A stretch of 45,029 bases of DNA, taken from Methanobacterium sp. GTDB taxonomy: Archaea > Methanobacteriota > Methanobacteria > Methanobacteriales > Methanobacteriaceae. This document shows, piece by piece, positions 1 to 12,015 of the stretch. Where the stretch lies: positions 87,501-132,529 of the forward strand of contig NZ_JACRGA010000019.1 in NCBI RefSeq assembly GCF_016217785.1, given 5' to 3'. The number at the start of each line of letters is the position of its first letter. Within the stretch, counting starts at the first letter, position 1. Under the pieces are notes generated by a model, which searched no databases, was not told the DNA's origin, and saw nothing but the letters and a program-made list of their open reading frames with translations. A program made the position numbers and the translations under genes.

Positions 1-151
1 TTAATTAATTGAATGATCCGGTCATGATTTTAATTATAGAACATTATTACTGAAAATTTTAATTATAAGAATATAGTGAAAATTTTTTTATATGATTCTA
101 TCATTTTAAATTCCATTGTGTAACCTGATTGTATGTGGGTAAACCTAATTT

Positions 152-1018
152 TTAAAAACTGTTTTTGATTCCGGAAGCATCCCTATGGTATTTTCCGAAT
201 TCAGATATCAGCCGGAGCTGGTCTCCCCAGAAAACCGGTCCTTCGACACAGATCCTCCAGCCCACATCATCCACACAACACTGCCCACATATTCCAAGGG
301 CACACTTCATGTAGCGCTCCAGGGAAAACTGTGCCGGGATCTGATTTTCCTGGGTGATGAGGGACAGTTTCATCATCATGATCTCCGGACCGCAGGCCAC
401 CACCAAGTCATATTTTCCTTCAGTTATGAGTTTTTCTGCCAGTTCTGTGGCGAATCCGCAGAAACCATGACTTCCATCATCAGTGGTGGGGAATACACGG
501 ACGCCTGCATTTTCCAGGCGTTCTGCAAATAGTATCTCGCTCTGGGTGGTGGCAGCGGTGATGGTGTCCACTTTTACACCCCTACTACTGGCTTCCTCAG
601 CAAAAGCTGCCACTGGTGCCATTCCAATCCCACCCCCAACTGCCAGGACCCGGGAACCTGCAATCTCAAATCCCCTGCCATAGGGACCTCTTAATCCCAG
701 CTGGTCGTTTTCTTGTAGTTTGTGCAGTGACTGGGTGAAGGGGCCCACCATCTTCACCGAAAGACCGATCTCCCCATTTACTGGATCAATACTGGAGATG
801 GACATGGGTTTCTCATCCTGGAAATTCCAGACCATTAAAAACTGACCGGGAATTGGAAACTGGGCAGTAGTTGAAAACTGGCCGGTAGTTGAAAATTGGC
901 CCGGAGTCTCATCTTTAAATTCCCAGGGCAAATAGAAGGTTTTCACCGTGGGTGTTTCCTCAACTATCCTCTTGATTTTCAGTACCTGTGGAACATGCAT
1001 AGTATTCGTCCTTGACAT
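152..1018 (-). CDS. pyrK: Dihydroorotate dehydrogenase electron transfer subunit (PyrK)
   Basis: This is the FAD/[2Fe-2S] reductase subunit that passes electrons from PyrD (class 1B dihydroorotate dehydrogenase) to NAD in pyrimidine synthesis. The 288-residue protein has the flavin-binding motif KPMSIS (about 70-75), the nucleotide-binding loop VGGGIGMAP (about 127-135) and a C-terminal iron-sulfur cluster motif, C239-x4-C244-x2-C247 with C257 further on. The ATG at 1018 follows AAGGAAGGTG on the minus strand, so this start is well supported. pyrD lies 18 bp upstream, so the two are probably one operon. Oddity: residues 40-59 contain a hexapeptide repeat (GQFSTT, GQFSTT, AQFPIP, then GQFLMV), which looks like an in-frame microsatellite-like expansion just before the flavin-binding strand. 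The family assignment is firm; the effect of the insertion is unknown. Confidence 0.93.
   Translation of the reverse strand: MSRTNTMHVPQVLKIKRIVEETPTVKTFYLPWEFKDETPGQFSTTGQFSTTAQFPIPGQFLMVWNFQDEKPMSISSIDPVNGEIGLSVKMVGPFTQSLHKLQENDQLGLRGPYGRGFEIAGSRVLAVGGGIGMAPVAAFAEEASSRGVKVDTITAATTQSEILFAERLENAGVRVFPTTDDGSHGFCGFATELAEKLITEGKYDLVVACGPEIMMMKLSLITQENQIPAQFSLERYMKCALGICGQCCVDDVGWRICVEGPVFWGDQLRLISEFGKYHRDASGIKNSF
841..912 (-). repeat. 18-bp tandem repeat inside pyrK
   Basis: Four degenerate 18-bp units lie at 841-858, 859-876, 877-894 and 895-912 on the plus strand. Units two and three are the closest match (actggccggtagttgaaa type). The period is a multiple of three, so pyrK stays open and gains repeated GQFSTT-like hexapeptides. 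The last unit is the most diverged. Confidence 0.85.
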
Positions 1019-1036
1019 GAGTTTACACCTTCCTTT

Positions 1037-1942
1037 TTACAACTGGTGGGCCAGTCCCACCATCTCCTCCACAGTTTGGTAGTTCTTCTCTTTCATGAAC
1101 TTCTCCAGGCCAGTGTTTATTTCCTGGAAGACTTCCAGTCCATGGTACATGACTGCGGTTCCCATCTGAACACAACTGGCTCCGGCGTACAAAAATTCCA
1201 CCACATCCCGATAGTCGGTTATACCACCCACACCCATTAGAGGTATTTTAACGTTCTGGTGGACCTGGTATACGCAGCGAAGGGCTATGGGCTTTATGGC
1301 TGGACCGGACATTCCCCCAAAACGGTTGGAGAGTATGGGATGGGCTGTTTCTACATCGATCCTCATACCCGGGCCCAGGGAGTTGATGAGAGTCAGTGCA
1401 TCGGCACCACCCTGCTCTGCTGCCTGGGCTATCTCCACGATGTCAGTTACATTGGGTGTTAGCTTGGCAATCACCGGAGTGTCCACTGATCTTTTAACTG
1501 TCTTTACAATACTGCGGGTTAGATCCGGATCCTGGCCTATTGATGCCCCGCATCCTTCCATGGCATGAGGGCATGATACATTAAGTTCCAGAGCATCCAC
1601 CAGGTTTTCCACCTGACTGGCCACCATAGTAAAATCTTCTGGTGTGGAACCGTAGATTGAGGCTATCTGTGGGACGTTACCATCCAGTTTTTCCAGCTCC
1701 CCCTTGAATGCTTCCACTCCCGGGTTGGATAAGCCTATGGCATTGATTATACCACCCTCCACTTCCACGGTGGTGGGGTTGGGGTAGCCTTTATTAGGCT
1801 CTAATGCGAAGGATTTGGTTACCACTGCCCCGGCTCCACTTCGAGCTGCCCAGTTAAGGGACGAGGACGTGCTTCCCAGAACACCCGCCGCTAGGACGGT
1901 GGGGTTTCTCATTTTCATATGGCATATTTCCACTTCCAGCAT
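1037..1942 (-). CDS. pyrD: Dihydroorotate dehydrogenase, class 1B catalytic subunit (PyrD)
   Basis: PyrD oxidises dihydroorotate to orotate using FMN; the electrons leave through PyrK, which is encoded directly downstream. The 301-residue length is normal for the family. The class 1B active-site cysteine is visible in LNVSCPH (C124). FMN/phosphate-binding motifs are MGVGGI and CVQMGTA near the C-terminus, and TLINSLG and the AIGLSNPG region are also family-typical. The start ATG at 1942 is preceded by TAAGGTGTAAT, nearly the same ribosome binding site as for pyrK. The gene is divergent from nop5 with only 53 bp between starts, so promoters for both must sit in or overlap that interval. Confidence 0.95.
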   Translation of the reverse strand: MLEVEICHMKMRNPTVLAAGVLGSTSSSLNWAARSGAGAVVTKSFALEPNKGYPNPTTVEVEGGIINAIGLSNPGVEAFKGELEKLDGNVPQIASIYGSTPEDFTMVASQVENLVDALELNVSCPHAMEGCGASIGQDPDLTRSIVKTVKRSVDTPVIAKLTPNVTDIVEIAQAAEQGGADALTLINSLGPGMRIDVETAHPILSNRFGGMSGPAIKPIALRCVYQVHQNVKIPLMGVGGITDYRDVVEFLYAGASCVQMGTAVMYHGLEVFQEINTGLEKFMKEKNYQTVEEMVGLAHQL

Positions 1943-1956
1943 GATTACACCTTAAG

Positions 1957-3217
<1,261 letters not shown>

Positions 3218-3219
<2 letters not shown>

Positions 3220-3287
3220 GATGAATAATTGAAATATTTCAGGATGAATAGTTGGATTATTCAGAGGATGAATAGTTGAATCATTTC
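3218..3287 (+). repeat. Three tandem ~24-bp imperfect repeats after nop5
   Basis: Units at 3218-3240, 3241-3264 and 3265-3287 share the core aggatgaatagttga. The first unit overlaps the nop5 stop codon. No coding function is apparent; it may be slippage in the 3' untranslated region. Confidence 0.7.
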
Positions 3288-3329
3288 ATCCGCAGAATTA
3301 TTTCCAGCCACAAATCAAACCCGGTGTCG

Positions 3330-3362
3330 AGTGAGTTTAGAAAACTAATCAAAAAACTCACT
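3330..3362. other. 9-bp inverted repeat in the nop5 3' region
   Basis: AGTGAGTTT (3330-3338) and AAACTCACT (3354-3362) are exact reverse complements with a 15-nt A-rich loop. A T-rich tract follows only ~30 nt later (3396-3401), so this could be a weak terminator hairpin or a structured 3' UTR; the sequence does not decide. Confidence 0.5.
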
Positions 3363-3438
3363 AAGTTATGTGTATCTGGTGGTGTGGAGGGTGGTTTTTT
3401 GAAGGGTCATTTCATTTAATGTTAAAAAGGTGAGTTAA

Positions 3439-3714
3439 ATGGTAGATGTCGTGGCTGCAGTATCCATTATATCCAGTGCTTTTTCAATTATATTGGCAGT
3501 GTTTGCCATCCAGTTTTCCCGACGGGTGGAGGAAAGACTCAATAATAACTTCCTCATACTAAAGGATACCATGGAAGCCAACCAGAAACAGGCCCAGGAG
3601 TGCCTTTCCAACATTGACCGGGAAGCAGAGGCCATTAAAAAAACAGTGGACCAGTCCCATGAGAAACTCCATAAAACTCTCAAAGACATTAAAAACAACA
3701 AACCATTTGAATAA
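3439..3714 (+). CDS. Small membrane-anchored coiled-coil protein, unknown function
   Basis: This is a 91-residue protein with one N-terminal hydrophobic segment (about residues 4-24) followed by a charged, probably helical region (RRVEERL... to the end) that looks coiled-coil. The start ATG is preceded by AAAAAGGTGAGTTAA, a good ribosome binding site. It sits between nop5 and fibrillarin on the same strand, but no sequence feature ties it to RNA modification. The architecture resembles small single-pass proteins with cytoplasmic coiled coils. I do not recognise a family. Confidence 0.75.
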   Translation: MVDVVAAVSIISSAFSIILAVFAIQFSRRVEERLNNNFLILKDTMEANQKQAQECLSNIDREAEAIKKTVDQSHEKLHKTLKDIKNNKPFE

Positions 3715-3801
3715 ATAATCCTCATCTTCCCAATAGGGCGACTAATTTTAATAGTATAAAGGAATTCAAAAGAGTATAAAGGAATTTTAAAGAGGAAGAT
3801 C

Positions 3802-4479
3802 ATGGAAGATAATACGGATTTGGATAATACTTTCACTGGAGTGTACGAACTGGACGGCCACCTGGCCACCTGCAACCTCAACCCCGGGGTGAAGATTTAC
3901 GGGGAGAAACTGGTGGATTATGAGGATGTGGAGTGCCGTCTGTGGGACCCTCGCCGTTCAAAACTGGCAGCCGCCCTCTTGAAGGGACTGGAAACATTCC
4001 CCATTGAATCTGACTCCCGTGTACTCTACCTGGGTGCTTCTGCAGGTACAACCCCATCCCATATCTCAGATATCATCACCGATGGTGTGATCTACTGTGT
4101 GGAGTTTGCACCCCGCATGATGCGGGAGCTGCTGGCTGTTTGCAGGGAGAGGGGGAACATGACCCCCATACTGGATGATGCTAGTAAACCTGCAAAATAT
4201 ATGGGATTGGTGGAGAAGGTGGATCTGGTTTACTCTGATGTGGCCCAGCCCCACCAGACTGAAATATTCATGGACAACATGCGAATGTTTCTTAAAGAAG
4301 AAGGTCAGGGAATGATCATGATAAAAGCCCGGAGTATCGATGTCACTCGCAAACCCAAACAGATATTCCGTGAGGAAGCATCCAAATTAAAAGAGCATGG
4401 CTTCCGGATAGTGGATAAAGTAGACCTGGACCCCTATGAGAAGGACCACCGTTGCCTGGTTTGTGAATTTGCTTTTTAA
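3802..4479 (+). CDS. flpA: Fibrillarin-like rRNA/tRNA 2'-O-methyltransferase
   Basis: This is the catalytic subunit of the box C/D guide RNP; it transfers methyl from S-adenosylmethionine to ribose 2'-hydroxyls of rRNA and tRNA at sites chosen by guide RNAs. The 225-residue length is normal. The SAM-binding loop YLGASAGTTPSH is at about 76-87, the acidic EF follows at about 101-102, SDVAQP (about 145-150) is the conserved aspartate region, and MIMIKARSID holds the catalytic lysine. The start ATG follows AAAGAGGAAGATC. Its scaffold partner Nop5 is encoded upstream on the same strand. Confidence 0.96.
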   Translation: MEDNTDLDNTFTGVYELDGHLATCNLNPGVKIYGEKLVDYEDVECRLWDPRRSKLAAALLKGLETFPIESDSRVLYLGASAGTTPSHISDIITDGVIYCVEFAPRMMRELLAVCRERGNMTPILDDASKPAKYMGLVEKVDLVYSDVAQPHQTEIFMDNMRMFLKEEGQGMIMIKARSIDVTRKPKQIFREEASKLKEHGFRIVDKVDLDPYEKDHRCLVCEFAF

Positions 4480-4536
4480 TGGATTAATTAAACCAAGCCC
4501 TGAAAAATTTTCATAACTACTGTTAACTTCAGTTTC

Positions 4537-5241
4537 TTAACTCAGTTTCAGCTGGTCTATGATTGAAACTATTTCCCCTGCATGTTTTTGAGTCTGTTCA
4601 ACTGATTCGTAGGTGTAGGTTTCATAGATAATTGCCGGAACTCCCGCCTGGATCACAGGGATGGTCACATAGGCCGGGCTGGTGGGATTGGGGGGACTGT
4701 ACACTGTTAACCAGTTGGTCTCATTTTTAAGGGTATATGCGATTGATTCTGCTTTTTCAGATTGCCCTGGGACGAACAGGAACCATTTCTCCTGGTAGTT
4801 ACCCTCGTTGGAGTGCACATCAATAACCAGGTCCATTGAAGAGTTTTTCACAGAGGGCACTGCATAGTTATAGGCGAGTTGTTGGCCGTTAGCTCTCCCC
4901 TGGCCATAATCATCAGAATCACTGGTCACATTTACTTTATAAATGTAGTAGCAGTTTTTAAGGGACTTATCCTGGTTTTCAAGAGCTTCAACCAGGGCGT
5001 TGTGGGCCTGGTATTCCAGGGGATGAACACCTACTATGTAGGCGATCCGGTTGGGTGAGCTGGCATTACCATAGGGACCCTCCCGGGTAACTGTTCCATA
5101 TTCATTTTCACCCAGAACCACACTGCTGAACACCGGTACTGTTGAGGTAGCTTTCTGGATTGGGAATAAATAAAAGGAGGATATCACCGCTGCACAGAAG
5201 ACAATCCCCAGTACCAAAAATAATTGAAGTCTCTTCCCCAT
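4537..5241 (-). CDS. Membrane-anchored zinc peptidase-like protein (M14/succinylglutamate desuccinylase-like)
   Basis: The protein has an N-terminal hydrophobic anchor or signal (LQLFLVLGIVFCAAVISSFY) and an extracytoplasmic domain. Zinc-site-like residues are seen in GVHPLEYQ (an HxxE pair) and later in DLVIDVHSNEG (third histidine), and a possible catalytic glutamate lies in IIYETYTYE. The pattern fits the M14 carboxypeptidase / aspartoacylase fold, but the substrate is unknown; a cell-wall peptide is a guess from location. I prefer the ATG at 5241, which follows GAGG by 6 nt; a second in-frame ATG at 5253 has a weaker context. It lies 38 bp (26 bp from the other start) downstream of the pseudomurein-binding-repeat gene on the same strand, so the two are probably co-transcribed. 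Confidence 0.7.
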   Translation of the reverse strand: MGKRLQLFLVLGIVFCAAVISSFYLFPIQKATSTVPVFSSVVLGENEYGTVTREGPYGNASSPNRIAYIVGVHPLEYQAHNALVEALENQDKSLKNCYYIYKVNVTSDSDDYGQGRANGQQLAYNYAVPSVKNSSMDLVIDVHSNEGNYQEKWFLFVPGQSEKAESIAYTLKNETNWLTVYSPPNPTSPAYVTIPVIQAGVPAIIYETYTYESVEQTQKHAGEIVSIIDQLKLS

Positions 5242-5279
5242 TTTAAGCCTCATAACTCATGTTAATACTCTAAAAGAGT

Positions 5280-5993
5280 TTAGGGTATGGTTACACTGAC
5301 TGGTAGCTGGCCAGTTGATTTATACTGGGTTAAAACCTTAGAGTACAGGCTCAGCAAAGTATCAGGGGATAGATCAGGTTGTCCGGAGACCTTTATCCCA
5401 ATGTAGTTGGGTGACTGGCCATTGTTGTCCATCCAGATGTAGGTTCTTTGAGCCATGTCCACGTATTCCGTTTTGGTGATAGTGGTAGAGGTAACTGTTC
5501 CGTAGGCATTATCTGGATTTTTGTACTGGTTTATGGGGATGTTTCCAGTCTGTGCATTGTTTATCATCACAATACCCTTGGATAATATGTAAAGGCACTG
5601 ATTCTTATCCAGGGTCACCCCACCATAGGAGATAGTGGTGAACCCAACCCCGGTCCCTGATATTGCCTGTGCAAGACCCGGAACCTGTGAAACCGGGACC
5701 CCTGCAGTGAGGGATATTTGTTCAGTGACTGTGGAATTGTTGGCTGTGGTGTTGTTTACTACTGGGGTGGAGTTTCCAGGGAGTTTCAGGAGTATTCCCC
5801 CCATTATTCCCAGTATGATCACCAGTGCTACGATGGCAACTATTAAGATGTTGTTTGTTGTCTTTGACCCTTCTTTTTTGGGTTTTGACTGGGGATTTCT
5901 TCCAAAGGAGGGCCCTCCCACCAGTTTACTGCCACATTCTTCACAGAACGCAGAATCCAAGTCATTATCATGCCCACAATTTTTGCATTTCAC
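5280..5993 (-). CDS. Zinc-ribbon membrane protein with pseudomurein-binding repeats
   Basis: The N-terminus is a zinc ribbon (CKNCGHDN...FCEECGSKL: two CxxC pairs). A single transmembrane helix follows (NNILIVAIVALVIILGIMGG), then a Thr/Asn-rich linker and an external domain. That domain contains segments with the pseudomurein-binding repeat pattern, for example EYVDMAQRTYIWMDNNGQSP and LYSKVLTQYKSTGQLP, with a third, weaker copy around ILSKGIVMINNAQTGNIP. The ribbon would be cytoplasmic and the repeats would grip the pseudomurein wall. I place the start at GTG 5993 because AGGGAG lies 9 nt upstream; an in-frame GTG at 6014 is possible. Pseudomurein occurs in Methanobacteriales and Methanopyrus, which helps place the organism. 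Confidence 0.75.
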   Translation of the reverse strand: MKCKNCGHDNDLDSAFCEECGSKLVGGPSFGRNPQSKPKKEGSKTTNNILIVAIVALVIILGIMGGILLKLPGNSTPVVNNTTANNSTVTEQISLTAGVPVSQVPGLAQAISGTGVGFTTISYGGVTLDKNQCLYILSKGIVMINNAQTGNIPINQYKNPDNAYGTVTSTTITKTEYVDMAQRTYIWMDNNGQSPNYIGIKVSGQPDLSPDTLLSLYSKVLTQYKSTGQLPVSVTIP

Positions 5994-6160
5994 AGTCCAA
6001 CTCTCCCTATTCACCCTTATTCAATTAATCAATATAAGATCCCATATCAAAGTTCAATCAATTGATAGAATAGTATTTTTCTAATACCTATTAAATTAAA
6101 GCAACCCTGTAAATTTCTATTCCTACTCCCCAATTTAAAAAAATGTTTTCTAACTGTAGA

Positions 6161-6169
6161 TTTTATATA
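6161..6169 (+). promoter_or_regulatory. TATA box for tRNA-Leu(CAG)
   Basis: TTTTATATA lies 26 to 34 bp upstream of the first base of the mature tRNA, the expected spacing for an archaeal promoter whose transcript starts at or just before the tRNA. Confidence 0.6.
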
Positions 6170-6194
6170 CTATATTCACCTATCAATGGTATAC

Positions 6195-6765
<571 letters not shown>

Positions 6766-6839
6766 GGGCCCGTAGCTCAGTCTGGGAGAGCGCCTGGCTT
6801 TTAACCAGGTGGCCGCGGGTTCAACTCCCGTCGGGCCCG
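6766..6839 (+). tRNA. tRNA-Lys (anticodon TTT)
   Basis: The 74-nt gene has acceptor stem gggcccg / cgggccc, discriminator G, anticodon arm cctgg-cttttaa-ccagg giving TTT (UUU, lysine), and T arm gcggg-ttcaact-cccgt. CCA is not encoded. Confidence 0.96.
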
Positions 6840-7004
6840 CTTTATTTCATTTATTCCAACAGGTTATTTTTAACTCCTGGTTATTTTTTAACTCCTTATG
6901 TTGTTTTCCTTTGAAATTTTATGGAACATTATCCCCCGGAAGTTATGTAAAACCAAAAAAAAGTTAAATTAATATGGTGTAATCTTCAACCATCACAGTA
7001 TATA

Positions 7005-7092
<88 letters not shown>

Positions 7093-7254
7093 CATTTTAC
7101 AGGTTTTCTTAAAAAAATAGTTATTTACTACTCTTAGGATGTATTTGGGGCTTGGTGAGTGGGATCGTACAAAAATATTCTGAAATTCATGGGGAGTGTA
7201 TCCCTCTGGTTTGATATTTAGTATATCAAATGGTTTTGGCATATCAAATGGTGT

Positions 7255-7947
7255 CTAAAGGCTAATTCTGTCCTTATTTTTTGGTATTCCATTTTCTATC
7301 TTAATCCAATTTTTATCCTGATATAATTCATATTCTTTAAAACAACAGGGAATACCCTTAGCAATGATTGGATCAGGACCGTCCATGAGTTGAAAATGGA
7401 GGTGAGGGGCTGTTGAGTTACCAGAATGACCTACGTTCCCCAAAAGATCTCCGGATTCGATTTTTTCACCATTGTTTACTTTTACCGAACCAGTTTTCAT
7501 GTGACCCAGAAATGCCCATATTCCATCCCATATTCGGTCACCCTGGATTATAACGAAATTACCACCAACATCCTGAATGTTATGTTTGTGAGGATCAAAA
7601 AACCAGGCATTCTTAAATGCCACTGAAATATCACGGATTGGCTGTACAGGGTCACGTTCAGGGTATCCATCAAGGGCTTCAACTACCCTGCCAGAAATAG
7701 GTGCATAAATAGGCTTCCCATACGAGTAACAATCATTTAAATGCACTCTACCTAAAATATGATCTAGAGTACTTTTCCTATGGAATTTAACATGTTTTTG
7801 GGTCCAGTCAACCTGCATGAGGTCGAAGGCATAGGTTGATGCGAAAGAATGAGTACCATGACTGGGAACTTTAGATCCAGGGCTATTCAAGACCATCCAC
7901 TCCCCCTTAAGAGGGGATTTTATGGGTATAGGTTCCATAGTATCCAT
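7255..7947 (-). CDS. M23/LytM-type metallopeptidase-like protein, no signal peptide
   Basis: The 230-residue protein carries the M23 zinc-site pattern: H33-x8-D42 (HSFASTYAFD), the strand GKPIYAPISGRVVE, the GHM motif (H149) and the final HLHF (H182, H184) after GNVGHSGNSTAPHLH. M23 enzymes are usually exported and cleave glycyl or D-alanyl bonds in bacterial peptidoglycan. This one has no recognisable signal peptide or membrane segment, so a cytoplasmic role or unusual export is open. The ATG at 7947 has no clear ribosome binding site; another ATG follows three codons later. Neighbours (a tRNA and a small hypothetical gene) give no functional hint. An acquisition from bacteria is plausible but not shown. 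Confidence 0.75.
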   Translation of the reverse strand: MDTMEPIPIKSPLKGEWMVLNSPGSKVPSHGTHSFASTYAFDLMQVDWTQKHVKFHRKSTLDHILGRVHLNDCYSYGKPIYAPISGRVVEALDGYPERDPVQPIRDISVAFKNAWFFDPHKHNIQDVGGNFVIIQGDRIWDGIWAFLGHMKTGSVKVNNGEKIESGDLLGNVGHSGNSTAPHLHFQLMDGPDPIIAKGIPCCFKEYELYQDKNWIKIENGIPKNKDRISL

Positions 7948-8093
7948 CCATTACATATCTTCATATTCTTATCCAGCCAGTACTCCCTAAGTCACACCAG
8001 TCTCATGGATGGATGATATAGTAAACACACCCTCAAACACAAGCCTCAAATGGTTTGTATGTTATTTTTTAAATTCATTTATCAATATTTATC

Positions 8094-8300
8094 CTATTCA
8101 ATCAGGGTACATTCCCAGGTTTCAGCTTCAGTATCGATGGTGGCGTATAATTCTGTTTCCACATCCTTGAAAAGATCTTCACAACCGAATTCTAGATCTG
8201 CAGATTTTTTAACCGAATACATTCTACCCCTGGCACTTTTGACCACTATATCACCCTCTCGGGTTATTCCTACCACTAATTGTTTGATTTCCTTTGCCAT
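8094..8300 (-). CDS. Small conserved-looking hypothetical protein
   Basis: This is a 68-residue acidic protein with alternating beta-like segments (QLVVGITREGDIVVKSARG, ...ELYATIDTEAETWECTLIE). The ATG at 8300 has GGAG 9 nt upstream on the minus strand and AT-rich promoter-like sequence behind it, so it is probably translated. No membrane segment, cysteine cluster or known domain is visible. Function is not recognised. A longer antisense reading frame over the same bases lacks a ribosome binding site and was discounted. Confidence 0.6.
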   Translation of the reverse strand: MAKEIKQLVVGITREGDIVVKSARGRMYSVKKSADLEFGCEDLFKDVETELYATIDTEAETWECTLIE

Positions 8301-8810
8301 TTTCTTAACTCCTACAATAAATACTATTATAATTATTTCAGAGTTTTTGAATAATAAATTCTCTTATCCCTTTCGATATAATGCAAAGAAGAAACCAGTC
8401 CAAATTTTTACATTCTAATGTATTCATAAATTATAAATTTTAATTTTAACAGATATTAGAGCATAGTTTTAGATAATTTGGTATAGGGGAGGTTTTTAGT
8501 TTCTAATAAAAATCGATCCCGAAGAGATGATCAGGATAAAAAAGAGTATGTAGAGTTTTTTTCAAGAGCACACTGGCCCGGAATATTTGGTGGGGCCATT
8601 TGTATTATATAACTTATCTCCCGAAGATCGTGCAATAGCCCCAAAGATTACCAGAAATAGTAACAAAACAACTCGTACCCATTGAATGGAAAGACAAATG
8701 GGCATCAATGCAACCATTCCTACTTGAATAAGCCATATTAGTGCTTAAATTATTTAGGGGATTTATTGGTTGGGATAAAATTTGCTGCAATGCTTATAGA
8801 TTGTAATCTC
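8301..8810. other. AT-rich interval with little coding signal
   Basis: This is about 500 bp between the small hypothetical gene and the katG terminator. The only candidate is a 47-codon minus-strand reading frame (8562-8705), listed separately. Nothing else is supported. Confidence 0.4.
8562..8705 (-). CDS. Possible 47-residue membrane or secreted peptide
   Basis: ATG at 8705 opens a 47-codon frame with a basic start (QWVRV), a hydrophobic stretch VVLLLFLVIFGAIA and a short polar tail ending PVCS. It reads like a signal peptide or single-pass microprotein. Upstream is AGGAATGG at a long spacing, which is a weak ribosome binding site. It may equally be chance. Confidence 0.25.
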   Translation of the reverse strand: MPICLSIQWVRVVLLLFLVIFGAIARSSGDKLYNTNGPTKYSGPVCS

Positions 8811-8840
8811 AAATAAAAAAAAGTAAAATAAAAAAAAAGG
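8811..8840 (-). terminator. Poly-T termination region after katG
   Basis: On the minus strand this reads as two T runs of eight (ccctttttttta... then acttttttttat), about 95-120 nt beyond the katG stop. Archaeal RNA polymerase terminates at such T-rich tracts. Confidence 0.6.
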
Positions 8841-8932
8841 GTGAGTAATTTTTATTCCCCTAGTAATTTTTCTTTAATAGGCTTAAATAAACCCCATTTA
8901 AGGTTAATTACAGAGTGGGCCCCGAATCGATA

Positions 8933-11101
<2,169 letters not shown>

Positions 11102-11202
11102 AATTTCACCCTCTTTTTCCACTTTAATTCATCCTATTTTATTTTCACAAAAAACTGTGATTTCGTGTTTTTAGAGCTTAATTACTATTATTTAACCTTC
11201 TT

Positions 11203-11238
11203 TTAGAAAATATAATTGAATATTTTAATATTTTCTAA
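11203..11238. promoter_or_regulatory. Palindromic operator candidate upstream of katG
   Basis: TTAGAAAATAT (11203-11213) and ATATTTTCTAA (11228-11238) are exact reverse complements separated by 14 bp. A TATA-like ttaaataatag (minus strand, about 11184-11194) lies between this site and the katG start, so a bound regulator would sit just upstream of the core promoter. The regulator is not identified. The rest of 11239-11481 is AT-rich without a gene. Confidence 0.5.
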
Positions 11239-11481
11239 CGTTTATTTATTAGGTTACAACTTTTAATTAAAAATTTTTATTTAATTATCTCGTAAATTTT
11301 CATAAATTTAATAATGAATGTAGATTTGAGGGATTCCAATTAATTTACTAAAAATAAAATCCAAATTATAGGGCCATTACCAGATAGATCCAACACCGAT
11401 CTTACACTTGCAATAATGATCATGTATACTAACACCAAACAAATTAAATATTTACTATAGAGATATAGAAAATTTTCCGGA

Positions 11482-12015
11482 TTAAAGCTCTATTAAAAGT
11501 TTTTCAAGCTCCAAAACAAATTTTTTTGCTCTATCCCTAGAAGTTTTGGATTTTGATACCTTCACATCATATCCAACTACATACTGGGAATCTAGTCTTT
11601 TTTTATGCTCTAAATCATAAAGTTCAATTATTCCATCGGTTACATTATCTATTTCATTGTATTCATCTTGAGCTTCTTCAAAATCTTCTAAAAGGAAATT
11701 TTTTAATTTGTCTCTTACAAGAACAATTAAAGCATCGGCAGTTACCCTGTGAGAAATCTGATCTCCCACTTTAAAGCCCATTTTATTGAGAACTGCATTG
11801 GACATATAATACATTGAATAATATTAAGATACGATAACCCACAAAGGAGATATTTCTTCTTTAAATAGATATTCAGCAACTTCTAAACTTTCAGTTGCAT
11901 TGTTCCATAAAGAATTTATCAAATCTGAGTCCGGGATTTGTTTCTTTATATATTCATCTTTTAGATCTAGAGTAAAGTTTTTTTGAGCAATTCTTATCCT
12001 TTCAGCATCCAACAT
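11482..12015 (-). pseudogene. HEPN-domain toxin-like gene interrupted by in-frame TAA
   Basis: Two frames, 11824-12015 (63 codons) and 11482-11814, lie in the same register and read as one ~177-residue HEPN-type protein: N-terminal ...WNNATESLEVAEYLF..., then SPLWVIVS, a TAA at 11824-11826, then YYSMYYMSNAVLNKMG continuing to the end. The hydrophobic helix WVIVS-YYSMYYM is a typical HEPN core, so the stop falls inside the fold. HEPN proteins paired with MNT nucleotidyltransferases form toxin-antitoxin modules in which HEPN is an RNase and MNT neutralises it. The ATG at 12015 overlaps the MNT gene by 14 bp. The downstream piece begins with an ATG (11814), but without a ribosome binding site. 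It is most likely an inactivated toxin. Confidence 0.8.

Noticed and set aside
8050..8418. 122-codon plus-strand frame
   Set aside because: It is antisense to the small gene at 8094-8300, which has a ribosome binding site and better protein character; this one has neither.
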